Below are positions 42,201 through 56,463 of a stretch of 64,000 nucleotides of DNA, one piece after another; position 1 is the stretch's first letter, and every line of letters starts with the position of its first letter. Source of the DNA: Oxyruncus cristatus (lineage: Eukaryota > Chordata > Aves > Passeriformes > Cotingidae); NCBI GenBank assembly GCA_013399855.1, contig VXAY01006938.1, positions 124,001-188,000 on the forward strand, written 5' to 3'. The translations under genes were made by a program, and so were the position numbers. The notes below the pieces were generated by a model. That model ran no database searches and had not been told where the DNA came from. It worked only from the letters and a program-made list of their open reading frames with translations.

Positions 42201-44132
42201 GAAATACAGAAAAGCGAGTTCACATTAGCCTGCATGGAACAAAAATATAACAAAAAGTAGGAAGACACTTATAGAGAGCTATAAATATGATTCTTTGATT
42301 CTGTATAAGGCAGTCTGTTACTGAACTTGCATACATGCATGTACATAACTTGAAGAGAAAGCTACGGAAGAAACAGAACACAAATCAAAGTTACTTCAGA
42401 CACACTGGAAAAATCAACCCAAGTCAGGATTGGCTAGGACAGTGTTTCAAAGCTTTTCTCCGCTTAGGATTTTGTACTTTCTAATTATGGTACAAAGACA
42501 TTATCTGTCAAATTAATTGTTCAGCTCTACTTATACAGTCAAATTGCAGATGTATCCTGGATGTCCAGGATTATATATGTTTTCTTCTGCAAACAGGCAT
42601 CGGTGGGCTGACATTCAGCAAGTTTCTAAGAGCTTAACGCTCTGTTACGATACCTAAGTGGTAACCATATTGTATCCTCTTGTAAGAGTAAAAAGAAGAA
42701 TAATTTTTTTATACTGTTGCTTAAGCTGCTTCTTGGGTTTGGTTTTTTCTTTTCATTTTGAGAGACTATTTAAGTTCAGAAGTAAGCTTTCCTTGGAGGG
42801 TCTCAATTTTTTTTTTTTTTTTAAATTTTTTTTACAAAAAGAAAGAAACTAGAGAAGAAAAGGAAATGTCTTTAAGAAAGAAGATTCTGTTTTATTTAAA
42901 GGAACCAACTTCCACTGACTAGTGAAGGGTAAACCGCATAAGATATGGCTCCTCTTTTCACTTAGAATGGAGTCCAGCCATATTACTGACACTTGCTCTG
43001 TTGTGCCAAATATATCACTTACTCTGTGTTATGCTGAAAACAACTTCAGCCAGATTTGACTGTAGTAGCATTGTCTTTTTCAGGTCTGTGGTTTGGACTT
43101 ACTCCTGAAACAGCATAAGTACAGACTTCCACACCACATCACAGTACTGCATTTATTTCCTAAGGCCCAATCTCAACAGCAATAAATCATGTTTTTGGAT
43201 ACAAAACACTTGACTTTAACTCTTTGGTAGCAATGATAAGGATTTCCCTAGTTATTAAAAAACAGCAAATTTCTCATTTTAACTGCTCAGCCTCAGGAAT
43301 TTCACCATCTGTGTCAAGGTTCTGAACACATCATGTGCTCTTTAGGTTATATCCTGAAAACCACAAAAACATTAGTTTTGGTTTGTTTTTTTTTTTCTCT
43401 CTGCACAGGTAGTAAAATAGTGAATTTTGTTTGAGAATGGTTAGATATCATATTTTAAAAATAGATAATTTCAGGGCTATATGCATTGGTACGTGCTGTC
43501 TGAGGACTTGCAATCTGTTTAGCCTCAAGACAAGCAAAGCAAATGACTGAAGAAAGGCTGAAAGTTAGAAAACTGGTGTCAATGGAGGATATTTTCTAAC
43601 TGGTTAGAATTGGTCACATGGGAGAAGAAATACGTCCTACTCCCCACTAGGTATTCCCTTGGAAACTACCAAGTAGGCTCTTCAATCCGCTGTCCTTCTT
43701 GCTCCGTCTCACCTTCAGCGTTGCCTCTCCTCTCCCAAGGAGCATTTTTGGAACAGACAGTGCTACTGGCTAACTCATCCTCTGCTGATAGAAATTTATT
43801 CTTCAGGGAGACAGTACGACTTTTAATCTTTGCATTTCTGGTACTGCTGCCCGTGGTTACAGACAAGAACCATGATTTGTCAATACTTTCTTTAGCCTGG
43901 GCAACTCTTTCTTCTTTTTTAAATAGTACTTCTTACTCAGCAAAATCCAGACAAAACTACACATTAAGGTTCCCATTTCTTTTTTTTTCTGCTTCTTTGC
44001 TTGTTTGAACTCCTCCAGGCAAACTCAATGCTTGCAGAACTCCAGATCATCGGAAAAATCCTTTAAGCCTGACAGATCCTGCACCCTTATGCAACTGACC
44101 CAGGGTGGTCAGATTAGTCTGTTCTGCCTGCC

Positions 44133-44168
44133 CCCTCACATCTGGGAGCCCCCTCACATCTGGGAGCC
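44133..44168 (+). repeat. perfect tandem duplication of an 18 bp unit
   Basis: ccctcacatctgggagcc occurs twice head to tail with no mismatch and no spacer, in a locally GC-richer part of the 24.5 kb intron. Perfect identity suggests a recent event or a variable-number site. Confidence 0.95.
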
Positions 44169-45875
44169 CCCCACTACCATTTTTTACTGCCAGTGATGCC
44201 CCCTGTTTATTTGGTCTGTCAACAGCCTCTGGAAGAACACTGCTTTATACACCCTTGTTATCTGATGCCACACAGATCTGTACCCTAACAGAAACTTTTA
44301 ACTTTACTTCTGTGATGATAACTTCAGGACAAATGTCCACTTATGATAATTAATCTTAACATACTTAACTGAGTATCTTTTGCAGGAAGACAATGTAGGG
44401 TAGCAAAAGTACTTGTTCCCAGACAGATTTGGAACACAACCACAAAAATTACACAAAACAATGGAGCCTTAAAAGCTCCCTTCACACCCTCAGTATAAGG
44501 CGCAAAATACCTTCTTGAAAAGAACCAATTTAAATGTTTTCATAATTTCAAATTTAACGTTAGTCAAGGGCACAAGAAGAATAACAGTTGCATACCTTTT
44601 TTACGTTATAAAAACGTAAATATGCAATTTGTGAACCCATCCTGTTAATTAGTGAAAATCAGCTAGCACATTTTTCTGTAACAGGAAAAGCCAAAAAGTA
44701 TCAGGAAAAATTACACACCTAGACCAGTGATTTAGAGTAAGGCTGCCACTGAATTCATTATTTATGTCAGAACAAATTATAGAATTTCGATAAAACACCT
44801 TCACAACCCTCAGTCCATAAGAACAGCTGTCTGTAAAAGAACAGGGAGGCACAGTGAGGGGAAAATCCACACAATGGCAGACAGGACTCCACAGGGAGTG
44901 TGCGTCTACCTGTTTTCCCTCATTTTGAATGCCAGCATCCACCACAGGAATTCTGCCTCCAACCGTCTCTACAGTTCAGCATTCTACATACTGGGATACT
45001 TGGTGTTCACAAATAAGCGTAACATGTTGAATGCAAGAGGCATGACTCAATTACTCTTTGCTGGGCATAGGGGCTAGGAGGTGACTCGAGATGACAATTT
45101 CAGTGAGACTTCTAGGATGGCCTTAGCAGTTTCCCAAGAAAGTGCATATTAACAAGTCTCGATGTCCATTAGAGAATACTTGATTTCTGATTTCATTCAG
45201 TTCTACCTGACTTCACCAGTAGACATATTTTGTCTTTTTAAAAGAGCTACTTCTCTCATAAGCAAGAGGATCAAGCTGCCAGAGGTCACCAGCAGCCTGG
45301 CTTTAAATCTTATGTGAAAAGTTCAGTTTCCAGAAGCAAAACAAAGCTGCCACCTTTCTTTCAGAGACTGAGGACACGATTGTCCTGAAAGAAGACGAAC
45401 TCCCTAAGAAGCAACTAATACTGAGGAAGGAATGAAATAAAAATAGTCAGTGGTACATGAAAAAGAAAGGAATTAGGGAAGATGAGAGTAAGAGTGAAAG
45501 TCAGATAAACAAGAGGTGAGAGCTGACAAAGAAGGGCTGAAGGGAATATGGCATGGGTGAGTAAACAAAAAGGAAAGCTGACATAGGCACAAGTGACTAA
45601 TACTGCAGGGGGCAAAAAAAAAAAAGAGTGAGAGACTGCTATGGAGCATGAAAGAAAATCCTGTCTTGGTGGGCAAAAGTGAGTAATGTGTCTAAATCTG
45701 ACAGAGTTGTGTAGAGAGAAGCTATACTCTGAATATATTTATTAGAGACCAAAACAAGTTAGAAGCATGAGCTGTAATGGATTAATATCCAAACACAACA
45801 GCCTAGTATCTGACCAGTCATATTACGCACAGAAATAACAGCAGTCATTAAAATCACTATGAAAATTGGATGAAG

Positions 45876-46110
45876 AACCATAGAATGGTTTCAGCTGGAA
45901 GCAATCTTGAAAAACCATCTAGTCCAATCCCTCTGCAATGACCAGGGACATCCTCAGCTAGATTGGGTTGCTCAAAGCCCCGTTCAATTTGACCTTGAAT
46001 GTTTTCAGGGATGGGGCATCTACCACATCTCTAGGCAACTTGTTGCAGTGTTTTACCACTGTTGTCATAAAAAATTTCCACCTTATATCTAGTCTGAAGA
46101 AGCTGCAAGA
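45876..46110 (-). mobile_element. CR1 LINE 3' end fragment (diverged)
   Basis: It begins accatagaatggtttcagct on the + strand and runs through ccatctagtccaatccctct, a gatggggcatctaccac segment and cttatatctagtctgaa. This is the reverse complement of an avian CR1 3' end in the expected order. It is longer and more diverged than the copy at 3571. The open frames over it (45907-46092 + and 45958-46149 -) come from the repeat and are not genes. Confidence 0.9.
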
Positions 46111-49100
46111 CATTTTGACAAAGGAGGCAATCTTTTGAGTTATATACACACCATGTTTTACATTTTCCCAGCTCTATTAGAGATCCAACATACAGAAATA
46201 AACGTTTGCCTACTACAGATAAGGAAGAGACACAGACACATTAAGATACACACTGAAGTTCTTGCACAATAAGCTGTAAGATGAGAATATGGCCTTATTC
46301 CAACAACTGAATGACCCGCTTGCTTTTTGACTCTTACTACTAAGCTATTAACAGCTTCAGACCATGAAAGCTGTTCAAAATAGAAACAGTTTTCTAGGCA
46401 TATTTCCTTCCTTTATTCTAAAAACTGTAAGGGTTTCACTGCCATGTATTAAACTAAAAAGCAAAGAAAACATCTCAGTTTTAGCCAATGATAAAACCCC
46501 AAAGCAGGCACAATACTAATTTGGGGGGATGTAATGCATATGCTTTTCCTTTCCAAGTGTTGGAATTTTGAACATCTCATTTTACAGTGCAGAAAAATCT
46601 TTCCCAGTCTATTTATAGAAATCTGTAAAAGATGTTCTCTCTCATCTTTTGTCTAGACTAGACAGAATTCATTGTAGAACGTGTTGGGCAACATATTCTG
46701 ACAAATGTACTGAAGAAAAAAAAAAAATATCGAGCTGACACAAGACACGAAGCCTTTCAAGAAAAAAAACCCTAAGCTCCAATTTAATTAATGCAAGACA
46801 TGCTTAAGGATAATACAGACAAGGAAGTAAATTCTCAAATATGTCAAAATACACCAACTAATACCTAGTGTCATGATTTTTATTTCAGTTCAGAAAAGGC
46901 CTCACATCTCAGTTTCCCAGCTAGAAAAACATTAAATAGTGTAAATATTTTAAAACATTTCTGCAAATTGAAACAAGTAGAGCATGATGCTTTTAAACAT
47001 TTTACTGGCATTTATTTGAATAGTCTTCATAACTACCAGCTCTACTTGCTATGATTAATGCCGCCAATACAAACACGTCAGAAGTACATGCCATACCATA
47101 TTATCATATATGCTAAGCATATAAATTATACACAGGAAAAAAAAGTCTGAATTTTCTCACAGTAATCACGAGACTCATTTATGATACACATTGCATGAAC
47201 AGTCCACTAAATGAGCTGGCATTGGCTCGACTTCCTGATGCAACGAGCTAACCTTCAAGAACAGAACACCCTTTATTATTTGTGTATTTGCACAACTGGA
47301 AGTTACTTTTCATAAGAGTCACAAACACTTCATGTGAGCTACCCTATGAAGTTTTCCTGCATATGTCATATTACAATTAAGTATTAAAAATAACACTTTC
47401 CTTTATCAGCATGTAAACTATACAAAAAAAAAAATGCATTTGTGGAAGAAAAAGCACAAAGAGCAGAGCAATGGGGTCCTGCTGGCAAGAACACATGCTT
47501 CCCTCCCTTCAGTCAATGTACTGCTTAATACATGATCAGTACTTGAATTCAAGCATTCTACAAATACATGTATAATAAATCTGCATACATCCTCCATGCA
47601 GATGCATTTAAATATTTCACAAATTTAATCTAAACTTCTTAATTTCTGGTTAACAGCACTTGAAAATTCCATTTTACTATTTAAATGTGCAGTTTTTGAT
47701 AAAAGACAAAAAGAAACGCTGTGGAAATACCAGAATTAGGGCTGATAAATCTTTCTCCTTCTATAACACATAGGGCACCATGTTTCTCCACAGCATACTG
47801 AAGCCAACTAACTCCTTATACAAGGGCAGTACACTAAACAAAACCACACCCAAAATCAGTGCTGAACATAATGGGGTTTACTCAAAGGATGACAGCTAAG
47901 CAAGTAAACAGATGTTTCACTGAATCTAAGCTGTAAGTGTTTTTTAGGAAAAATTTATCAAAAATAGGTACTCCAAATCCTTCCCCTTTACATCTCCTTT
48001 CAGAAGCCCATGGTTTATAGACTTAGAACTTGATTAAACATTTTTTTCACTCAAAAATCTTAAATTTACCATCAACAAATGTACCAAAGAAAATACCAAT
48101 TAGAAATCCCTTCCAGTAGGCTGGCTACCTAAAATTTCACAAGTAAAAAGATCAAAGAAAAAAAAAAATTAAAGGAAGAAAAAAATCATTGGAGACATTT
48201 CGGTTTTTCATCCTTAATTTTTGGGGAATAGAAAAAGAAATTCGAGCAGGAGCAGAGTAAGAAAGATTTATTGCTTATCGAGTTCATATATTTTTTCCCA
48301 GAGTGGCGAGAAGAAGAATAGCTAGAGCTGACTGCATCTGTTTTTCTTTAAAAAGAAAACAAACAACACAACAGTGACATTTTACTGATAATAAATGAAT
48401 CAGTGAGTACCAGATTTTCACATTTCAGACACCTTGGGAGGGAACAAAAAATACATACTTCACAATTGCAATCAAAGACTATAACATTCTAATCAAATCT
48501 GTCCTAAATTGTGCATTATGTCAAAAAAATCTGTTCCTTCTTCAATATTTCGTCTTTAACATAGACCAGAAAGAATGTTTGGTGTATTTATATAAAAAAA
48601 GTTCTACTTCCAGTCAAAAATATAGACACAATATGATCATAGAAAATTAAACTCAAGTTGCTTAGACAGTAGCAAACAAGAATTTAACCATCTTCATTTT
48701 TTCAGATGGTATTTACTTTGAAAAAAAAAAAGGAAGACTTGGATTTACTCCTTGTTTAGTTCATCTGTGCTCTTTTCAGCCAAATAGGCAGATCAGTAAA
48801 ATATGTCTCTAAAAAAAGTGACTGCTAGTACTGATAACACATGAATTGAACTGATCAGCAGAACACTGTCAAAAAGGAATTATTAAGCACCATGCAGAAT
48901 AGTGAGAATGTCCTATTTCCTTCAGATGATACCTCAGCGTTTTGTTGAAAGGGGGTTTAATTTAATTTTCTTGCTGCAATGAAATCTTTCTTGCTTAAGT
49001 AAATTATAATAGTTATAACTGGTGAAGGACATAAGAGGGGGAAGGGAAGCCTGTGACATGTCAACTGGCTGTCAGAGAGGCTGCTAGAAAAAATAAGTGA

Positions 49101-52100
49101 GCTGCTGATAGATAAAGAAGAAGGAGGAGGGGGAGAAGAAAGGCTGCTGTGGGAAAAAATGTTACTAACTGTCATCAAATTTGCCTGCTTAACTTCTCAA
49201 ACCCTTAGACAACCAAATAACATTAATATTTAAACATGATTTTCATGTTCTTTTACCACTGCAGTTTCAGTGAGACCACTAAAATTTATTGCTCGAGTAA
49301 CTCTGCAGAGATTATACAAAAGAGCATGCTATTCTAGAAAGGAAAGGCTATCCCAAATTTCTTGCTCAGAAAGGCACACAATAAATCAGGAATCATCTCT
49401 TGCAAGATATGATGCAAGCAGAGCTGTGGATCCCACGGACTGAGGGAAGAATTTAGACCACAGAGGAGAACAAAGTTGAAAGGGATAAAAGTGTCAATTA
49501 TGTTGAAATCTGATACTTTGTAAAATAAACCAACTTCAAACAGACCGTTACTTAATCCCAGTTTTGGAATGGAATGCAACCTTCCCCCCTGCCCTGCAAC
49601 ACATGTACTACAGTACCCAGTTACTTTACCCAAAACACCTAAATGCATACAACAGCAGCAAACACGACTGACAACACTAGGCTAGTTTCCTATCGGCAAG
49701 ACATCCCAAAGGTATGTACCAGACACTTTGTGAACAAGCTTCCAAGAAATCTAGTTGAGTCTTTGAACATGCAGCAGAAACAGGCAGCTTCTCTTTTGCT
49801 GTACTCAGTGTGATTTCCCAGTACCGTGTGATGGGCCAGAAGGCATACATGCATTAAATTAGCAAGTGTTTAGATCCTGACATTCCTGCAAAATGATTCA
49901 GACTTTTGAATAAAAGTGCTTAGAAGAGAAAAATAAATGAAAGGGGGGGGGGAGAATAAAAAAGGTTTGAATTCATTTACTTTAAAAAAAAAAATCTCAC
50001 TAGTACTAGCAGGCCTTTGCTTAGAGAAAGCCTTTGCAGTGTTATAATCTTGTAACCAACAGAGTCTATTCAAAATGGGCAGCACAGCTTAGAAAAAGAA
50101 GTGAAAGAAACTTCTTATAAAGCCACGAACGTTACAGCAGTAGAGACACATGGCACTCTTAATGAGCTTTTCAATACTCTTGCTGCTTATAAAACACAAA
50201 AAAACTGCAGCCATTTTCTCAGCAGAGAAAAATGCACTGCTTTTATTTAAGCTATATAAACAACTTCTCTTTAGAAACCAAACTGGCATGTTAGTTTCAT
50301 AGAGATTTTGATAGGAAGGCTTAACATTAAAAATATCATATGCCGTGATTTAATTGCTCCCTAGTTCCACATTAATATCACAAATGCCATAGAAAAGATG
50401 AGAAAAACAAAGCATTCCCATTTCCACCTTCCACTCCCTCCTCCCAATGCCCCCCTTCTACATTGAAAAGAAGAAAAAGAATTCATATATGCATATTCAT
50501 ACACACACTCTCAATAAAAAGTGCACTATAATCCTCCACTGTGATTTTCAAAGGTACCATACAACATCAGTTTCTATTACACTCAATAAATGCCCACCTC
50601 TGGAAAAAAGTCTGTCCAACCATTCTCAAATTCCTCAGTAAAAACAGTTTCTTATGGAACTGGTAGCTCTACACAGTGGAAAAACATTCCCATCTGGTCT
50701 ATCTTTGGAATACACAGTATTCCTTGGATTGTGCACACTCCTTCCACATTCTACAGGTCCTCAATCAGACCTTGGTATCCTTCACAGTATTACTGGAAGC
50801 ATTTCAGAATGCTACAGTATTTTTGTCAGAAGATGGTGAATAACTTTCAAGTTTTGTACTCCAAGCAAAAAAAAAAAAAGTTTTACAACTGTTTTTTTTT
50901 CCTGTTTAAGAAAGATATCCTCACCTGTTCAAAGTGTCCATAGACAGAAGAATTGTCAGAGCTTCCTTTTCCCGCTTTCACCACTTAAGAAAGAAACCAA
51001 CTGTTCTACTCTCCATAAATGATAGAAGCCTCAGGAGTATAACAAACCAAAGCAACTAAATTTTCCATGGTTGCTTTTCCTTCCCTTCTCAACTTCTGTG
51101 GATTCCAAAGGATACAAATATGGGACTAAGATGTGGGATTCACAAAGCAAGACTTCTCTTTCACAGTTTCTGCTTACTTTCTCAGTCCCCCACAGGTTAA
51201 TACTGTTGCTACCACTCAATGTCCCTTGAACATAGCATACTAATAAGGGGAAAAAGTAATATTCTGCTACACTGGGCTAAGTGCTCATCTCATTTACCAC
51301 AAAGCCCATTTCTCCTGGACTATGCAAGGGCTTCGACAGATGGAATGGGTAATTTTATGGACCAGCTGCAGCTCCTTAATCCTGGATACTTGTTGGATTG
51401 TCATATTAGACTGTGAAACATTGGATTATCTCCCCAGTATGTAAAATATAAGTATGTAAAGTATAAACTTTCTATGAAGCAATAAGAATTTGCATTGCAG
51501 AGTTTAATCTTATTAGTATTTTGTTTTAAAAAGAAAACATTTTTCTCTTTTGTAAGAGAAGAATTCAACACCATTGAGTATTTGATATTTTCCCTATTTC
51601 CCTCCAAAAATTGCATAATATTAAATTAAAACATAGAGTAATAATTACCAGTTATTACATAGAGTTTTCATGTGTTCTGGAACATTTTTACATTTCAGAA
51701 ATACTTTGTAGGCTCCTGTTCTAAAGCTTATGTTGACATCACAAACACCATTTATAAAGCTTTAAATGCAATTTATTTATTTTTTTTAATATAATGTATA
51801 TTTACATAACACTGTTGTTCATTTAGTCTCCTCTTTGGTCTGAACTGCATGACCTACTCAAAATAATGCACACAGCAAGTATTTAATTGAAGTGATTTTA
51901 AGACCTTACTTTTGCTCATTGCTGAGAAGGATTTTTTTCTAAAAAAAGTATTTTGGCCACTGCTGTACAGCTCAGTGATGTACTGTGAACTTCTAGGGAA
52001 AAACTGCTGCCCAAAACAAAACATAGCAGAACTTCACATTCGTATTTTTACGTTAAAAAAAATCCACTGAAATTAAAGATGGATAAGGAAGCATATTTAG

Positions 52101-52978
52101 GCATTGCAAAACTAACTCAGGGACTAGGAGTAAATTAAGCTCCAAAATCTCATTGTAAAAGCAGCACTGTGTTAGTTCTTTGGTTTCTTACATTATCTAC
52201 TTCCTATTTTCTATGCAGAAAGCGCTGGGAAGAAAGTTTATTATAAGGAAGAAACTAGTAGTTCTACCAGAGAAGCACTGGTAGAAGCCTCACTACTGGT
52301 TTACTGTCCCTCTTTCCCTCTCTTAGAAATGGCTTTTAAATGCAATATTCAGTTAACTATTTCAGAACATTCACCAAATATCAACTGCATAACTGTGTCT
52401 CAAAAGCTTTTGTGATACTTGAATTCTTTGCTTTCTCAGGATACCATAAAAGATAATATTTTAGAACACTTTAACTGTTCCCCTAAACTGTTAGGTATGA
52501 GAAAAGTAATATTTAATCCCCTTTAAAATCAAATGTTTTATTTTTGTGTTTATTCTTATGCTTCTTATGCTATAATGTAGAAGCCAAACTATGTTACTTC
52601 TCATATGAAGATATTAAATCAACAATTTAAATATAAGAAGAAACCCAAAATCAAGTACATCTAATTTCCCTTAAGGACTGACTTTTAAAAGTTAAAATAT
52701 TATGCTGATGATGGGCTAAGAGGTTTGATGAGAACACCTCAAGATTTAACTCCAGATTATTGTACCAAGAGCCAGCCAATGACACTACATACACCTTCAC
52801 AGCTTGCTTCAAAAATTAAAAACACTGAAAGTAATTCTTAATTACAAAAGCTTGTACTTGCAGGACAACTGCAAGTACAAAAGCAACTTTTCCCAAGTAA
52901 ATGAAAAGCAGCAATCCTTCTGCATTGCCTGCAGTGACTTAATAGTGTTATTTTTAGTATTGTAAGCTCTGTTGTTAA

Positions 52979-52995
52979 ATATATATATATATATT
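52979..52995 (+). repeat. AT dinucleotide run
   Basis: About eight AT units in an intron. Confidence 0.9.
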
Positions 52996-53552
52996 TAAGA
53001 TCTAGTAATTTTCAACTTCTACAGATCCAAAAGGGAATTCAGAATGCCTGGTTTTGTCTTCCAAACTACACCGAATATAAGGCAGGACCACATGATCTAC
53101 TTGAGATGAATTTGATCATCCTTTCCCTCTCATACTACCTAGATCTTAATTCTCTCTGCTCAAGAGGAATTGCATGTCACATGCATCTACTTCGCAATAT
53201 CCAAAGCAAGAAGATCTCTTGATAATTCACTGAGCAATTAAAATGCCTTATAATTTCTCAAGTTTCCTAAGATATCTTGAAATGCCTTCCTTTTTTGAGG
53301 AAACAAATTTCAGCAGATATCAGATGAATGCATGACAACCATCTAACCAGCCTGCAGATTTAGGAATCCACATGTAGGCTGAGAAGATGCCTGCTCACAC
53401 ACACAACAGAGCAGTTAAAATGAAGCTAAAGAAATTACCAGAGCAGCATTGATACGCTGCTCATTTGCCTATTTTGGTAAATACCTTTTGTATAAATTAT
53501 AACAGTTATGGTGCCACTTTATTTATTCAGCTGGCAGACACCATAAGAACCA

Positions 53553-53588
53553 AGGCTGTGTTAACACTCACAAGAGGCTGTGTTAACA
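53553..53588 (+). repeat. direct repeat, period 22
   Basis: aggctgtgttaaca occurs at 53553-53566 and 53575-53588. Each copy contains GTTAAC. Confidence 0.9.
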
Positions 53589-54328
53589 TTGACACAGAAC
53601 ATCCCTACTTCCAGGGAGCACAGAGGGTGGATGTGCCTCAGTGACCCAGATCTAAGACACAAAAGAGCTCAGAGATTCATCATGAAATTCTGCAGGGACC
53701 GTTCACAATTTTAGGCTCAGATGCAAACGCCACAAGATACATACAGTAAAAAGAACTTATATAAGCTAATATCTAGTTCCTGCTTTCAGCTTCCAGGAAA
53801 TATTTGGGATGGTATTGTTACAATTCGAACTTGTTCTTGTGTGTGCCTTAGAGCTTAGGTCAAGATCAAAAGAGAAAATAATGGTAATATTAATTTGTGT
53901 CCCTACATCCAGTTAACTTGGAAACATTAAGCTAAAGTTTAAAAGAACACTTTTCTGATATTGAAATTTATTATTTACTCTCATTTTTAGACTACCAGCT
54001 ACTTCTTTATCTCACTGCTGTCCACCAAATTTTGCATTACTAATGAAATCTACATTCCTGTTTATTTATTACCGTAGACCCTTCTTTTTTGCTACTCTGA
54101 GCACAAACTGATAGGGGAGCCTATACATCTTTCAGCTCTTTCTCTGGAGATCTAACCTGCTGATCTTAGTAGAGTGGCTGATCTTACTAAAGTGAAGCAA
54201 GCTGTAGCTGACTTAGAAGCTCTCTTAAAAGATAAATAAATGAAAACAGAAGCTCCCTACAGCCACTGCAATAAAAAAAAAATTAAAGAGCAAGTTTAAC
54301 AGCTGTCCTGTGAATTTTGAGGGATCAG

Positions 54329-54342
54329 CCACTAGGTGGCAG
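54329..54342 (+). promoter_or_regulatory. CTCF-type binding motif
   Basis: CCACTAGGTGGCAG fits the vertebrate CTCF core (CCASYAGRKGGC) at every position and adds the favoured AG after it. It stands alone in a 24.5 kb intron of TTC27, about 2.1 kb from the exon at 56397. Sequence alone cannot show occupancy. Confidence 0.55.
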
Positions 54343-56396
54343 AAAAATGCAGTTTAATTTTCTCATCATGATAAAGAATTCACCCAACAGATTTACATCT
54401 CAGGTAACAGGTAATACTATCTGTCAAGCAATGTCAGAAAAGAGATGACAGAAAGCTGATTATCTTTCTTTCCTAGTGTATTAGCCACCTCAAATTTTTC
54501 TACCCTGCTGTAAAACCTGAAGAACATTTAAATGTTTGAAAACTCAGGAGTTAAAACAGCTAAATCCCATTGCTAGTTTCATTATTCTGTAAAGTACACC
54601 ACTGCAGGAGTAGGATCTATCTTGTTCTGTTATCACAATATCACTCCATTTCATATTAAAATGATAGAATATATGGAGAACTTATTTCAAGATTCAGGTA
54701 TATAATGGTTGCCTTTCCACCCAAAAATTATGTGAACAATAGCAGCCAGTGTGAAGACTGAAGCAAGGAGTATACAAAAACAGTGCAGGGAACTTGGAAA
54801 TTAAATATGAGAAGCAAAGTTCTGAGTTTTCAGAAAAAACCCTCTATTTGTAGTTTTATGTAATGCTTTAACATTATTTTAACAACAAAAATGGTAGGGT
54901 TCGTTTTAATGAAATTATACGTATGTCTTGAAACTTTGTATGTTTGTATTAGCAGTATTTTGGGGGGAAAATAGCATTGTAGTAGTTTCACAGTTTTTTA
55001 AAAACACTTGCAGTAGTCAGTTCACCAGTTTGGTGGGTTTCTTAATTCCTATGGGCTTTTCTATGTGTACTTTTCCTTACTTTGTATATATTCCTGTTTC
55101 TGTAATTTTTTCTTCCCCTTCAATAGTCATCATTCTTTAATATTCTTATTGGGTACTTCAATTACTACAGTATGAAATGAGAGTAGAAACTTGTTTTCTA
55201 CATTTCGATTTTTTCCTGCTCTCTATTCCTACCTTTTCAAAAAACAACACAGAACAAAACTGCAGTTCAAAACAAAGTACTTTAGAAATAATATCATGAG
55301 AAAGCACTACAATCACTGTAGCAACAAACAAGAAACCTACAAAACCCAAACTGTTTTACAGCAGTTCACTCAGTTCCTTCACACATATCTTACATGTACT
55401 GTATTAGCATAAGGACCTAAACAAACATTACTTTAAAACCAATCTATTTCACACTTATCTAATAAGATTAGGATTTTCTTTTTTTAACAGATTGAACTTA
55501 CTTTTACAAAAAAAAAAACCCCAACCAAACATTACCACAGTTAACCCTTAGATTACTGTCCATAGTCCTTTCACTACAACTGCCAGAGCTAAGATTCCAG
55601 TTCAGCTGAAATCAAAGGGATTTTTGCTAAGATCCAGTAATTTACTTTTTCAGATGACACTACTACAGCAATAAAGTCTCAGGCTACAAGGCTTGGGTAG
55701 GAGAGGAAGCCCTCTTTACTGTACCCAAAGTTAAGTCCAACACTGTGGAAAGTAAGTAAAAAAGGCAACGTAATCACAAGCCCTTCCTCCTCCACCCTCC
55801 CATCTAAAATAATGTTGAAAACCACATAAAAGCAAAAAAAATATCAAGGAGGAAGCAAATTGTGTTTTGTCTTCAGTAAAAAAAAAAAAAATTACATTGA
55901 AAAAATACTGAGAATTTTCAAAGCTTCATTTGGAAGTTACAGAATTATTCTGCAGCAAATCAGCCACTGAACTGGGAAGAAACATGTCTAAGCAGAACAT
56001 CTGATACAGATGAATATATCTGATAGAATAAAGCTCAAAATCTTTTTTAACTCCACTCAAACACTGTTCAAAGAGCAGCACTTCCACAGTGTCACAGGAA
56101 GAGTTTGTTGAACTAGCTATAATTCATATAGTTAATAAACACCAAACAAACACATTAAAAATATTTTGGATGTGTTTTCAGGTGAAATAAACATTTTTAG
56201 ATATCATGATGATGGCTGAAAACCAGACAGAACTTCATCATCACTTTAATTTCTTGAAATAAGAAGAAGTTAAGGAAACACTCAGTACTAACACAGATTT
56301 GGTTTACAGTTTCCTTGTTAATGTGACGGATTACTACTTGGTACTTCAATATTAAGTGAAAACATGTTTACTAAGTAGTCCAGATAAGTTACTTAC

Positions 56397-56463
56397 TGAA
56401 GTAAAAGCCAAAAGTTCCTCTTCCGTTAATTTGTGTATTGGATTGTTCTTTTGGAAGTCTATA
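56397..56463 (-). CDS. TTC27: TTC27 coding exon (22 codons plus one split-codon base)
   Basis: A 67 bp exon, the most upstream TTC27 exon visible. After one leading base that completes a split codon it reads [12 protein letters not shown] then [10 protein letters not shown]. Human TTC27 has TNFQKNNPVHTLTEVELLAFTS here. The leading T would complete a Cys codon if the previous exon ends in TG, as the human residue order suggests (inference). Acceptor is ttctctttacag|T and donor is TCA|gtaagt, a full-consensus 5' splice site. The next upstream exon, expected to end near the human residues LCAEEIAIILGIC, was not found between 56464 and 64000. Confidence 0.94.

Larger units (their letters stand above)
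31862..56396 (-). other. TTC27: TTC27 intron (24.5 kb)
   Basis: Longest intron in the window. It holds a weak CR1 fragment near 32190-32300, a clear CR1 3' end at about 45876-46110, a CT run at 33283-33297, an 18 bp tandem duplication at 44133-44168, a 22 bp-period direct repeat at 53553-53588, a TA run at 52979-52995 and a CTCF-type motif at 54329-54342. Stretches near 45410-45650 and 49020-49150 are purine-rich on the + strand. The largest open frame (43610-44008, +) has no family resemblance that I can see. Confidence 0.85.

Noticed and set aside
43610..44008. Longest open frame in the window (132 codons, + strand)
   Set aside because: Composition is Ser/Leu/Phe-rich as expected from a pyrimidine-rich intron strand. 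No domain, splice context or known family is recognised, and another open frame overlaps it on the other strand.
46651..46663. GTCTAGACTAGAC inverted repeat
   Set aside because: Isolated 13 bp symmetry with no neighbouring element ends or duplicated target site.
48240..48345. Possible minus-strand exon (Ser-rich frame after an acag)
   Set aside because: It has no donor at a suitable place and no similarity to TTC27, and the known flanking exons already join in frame without it.
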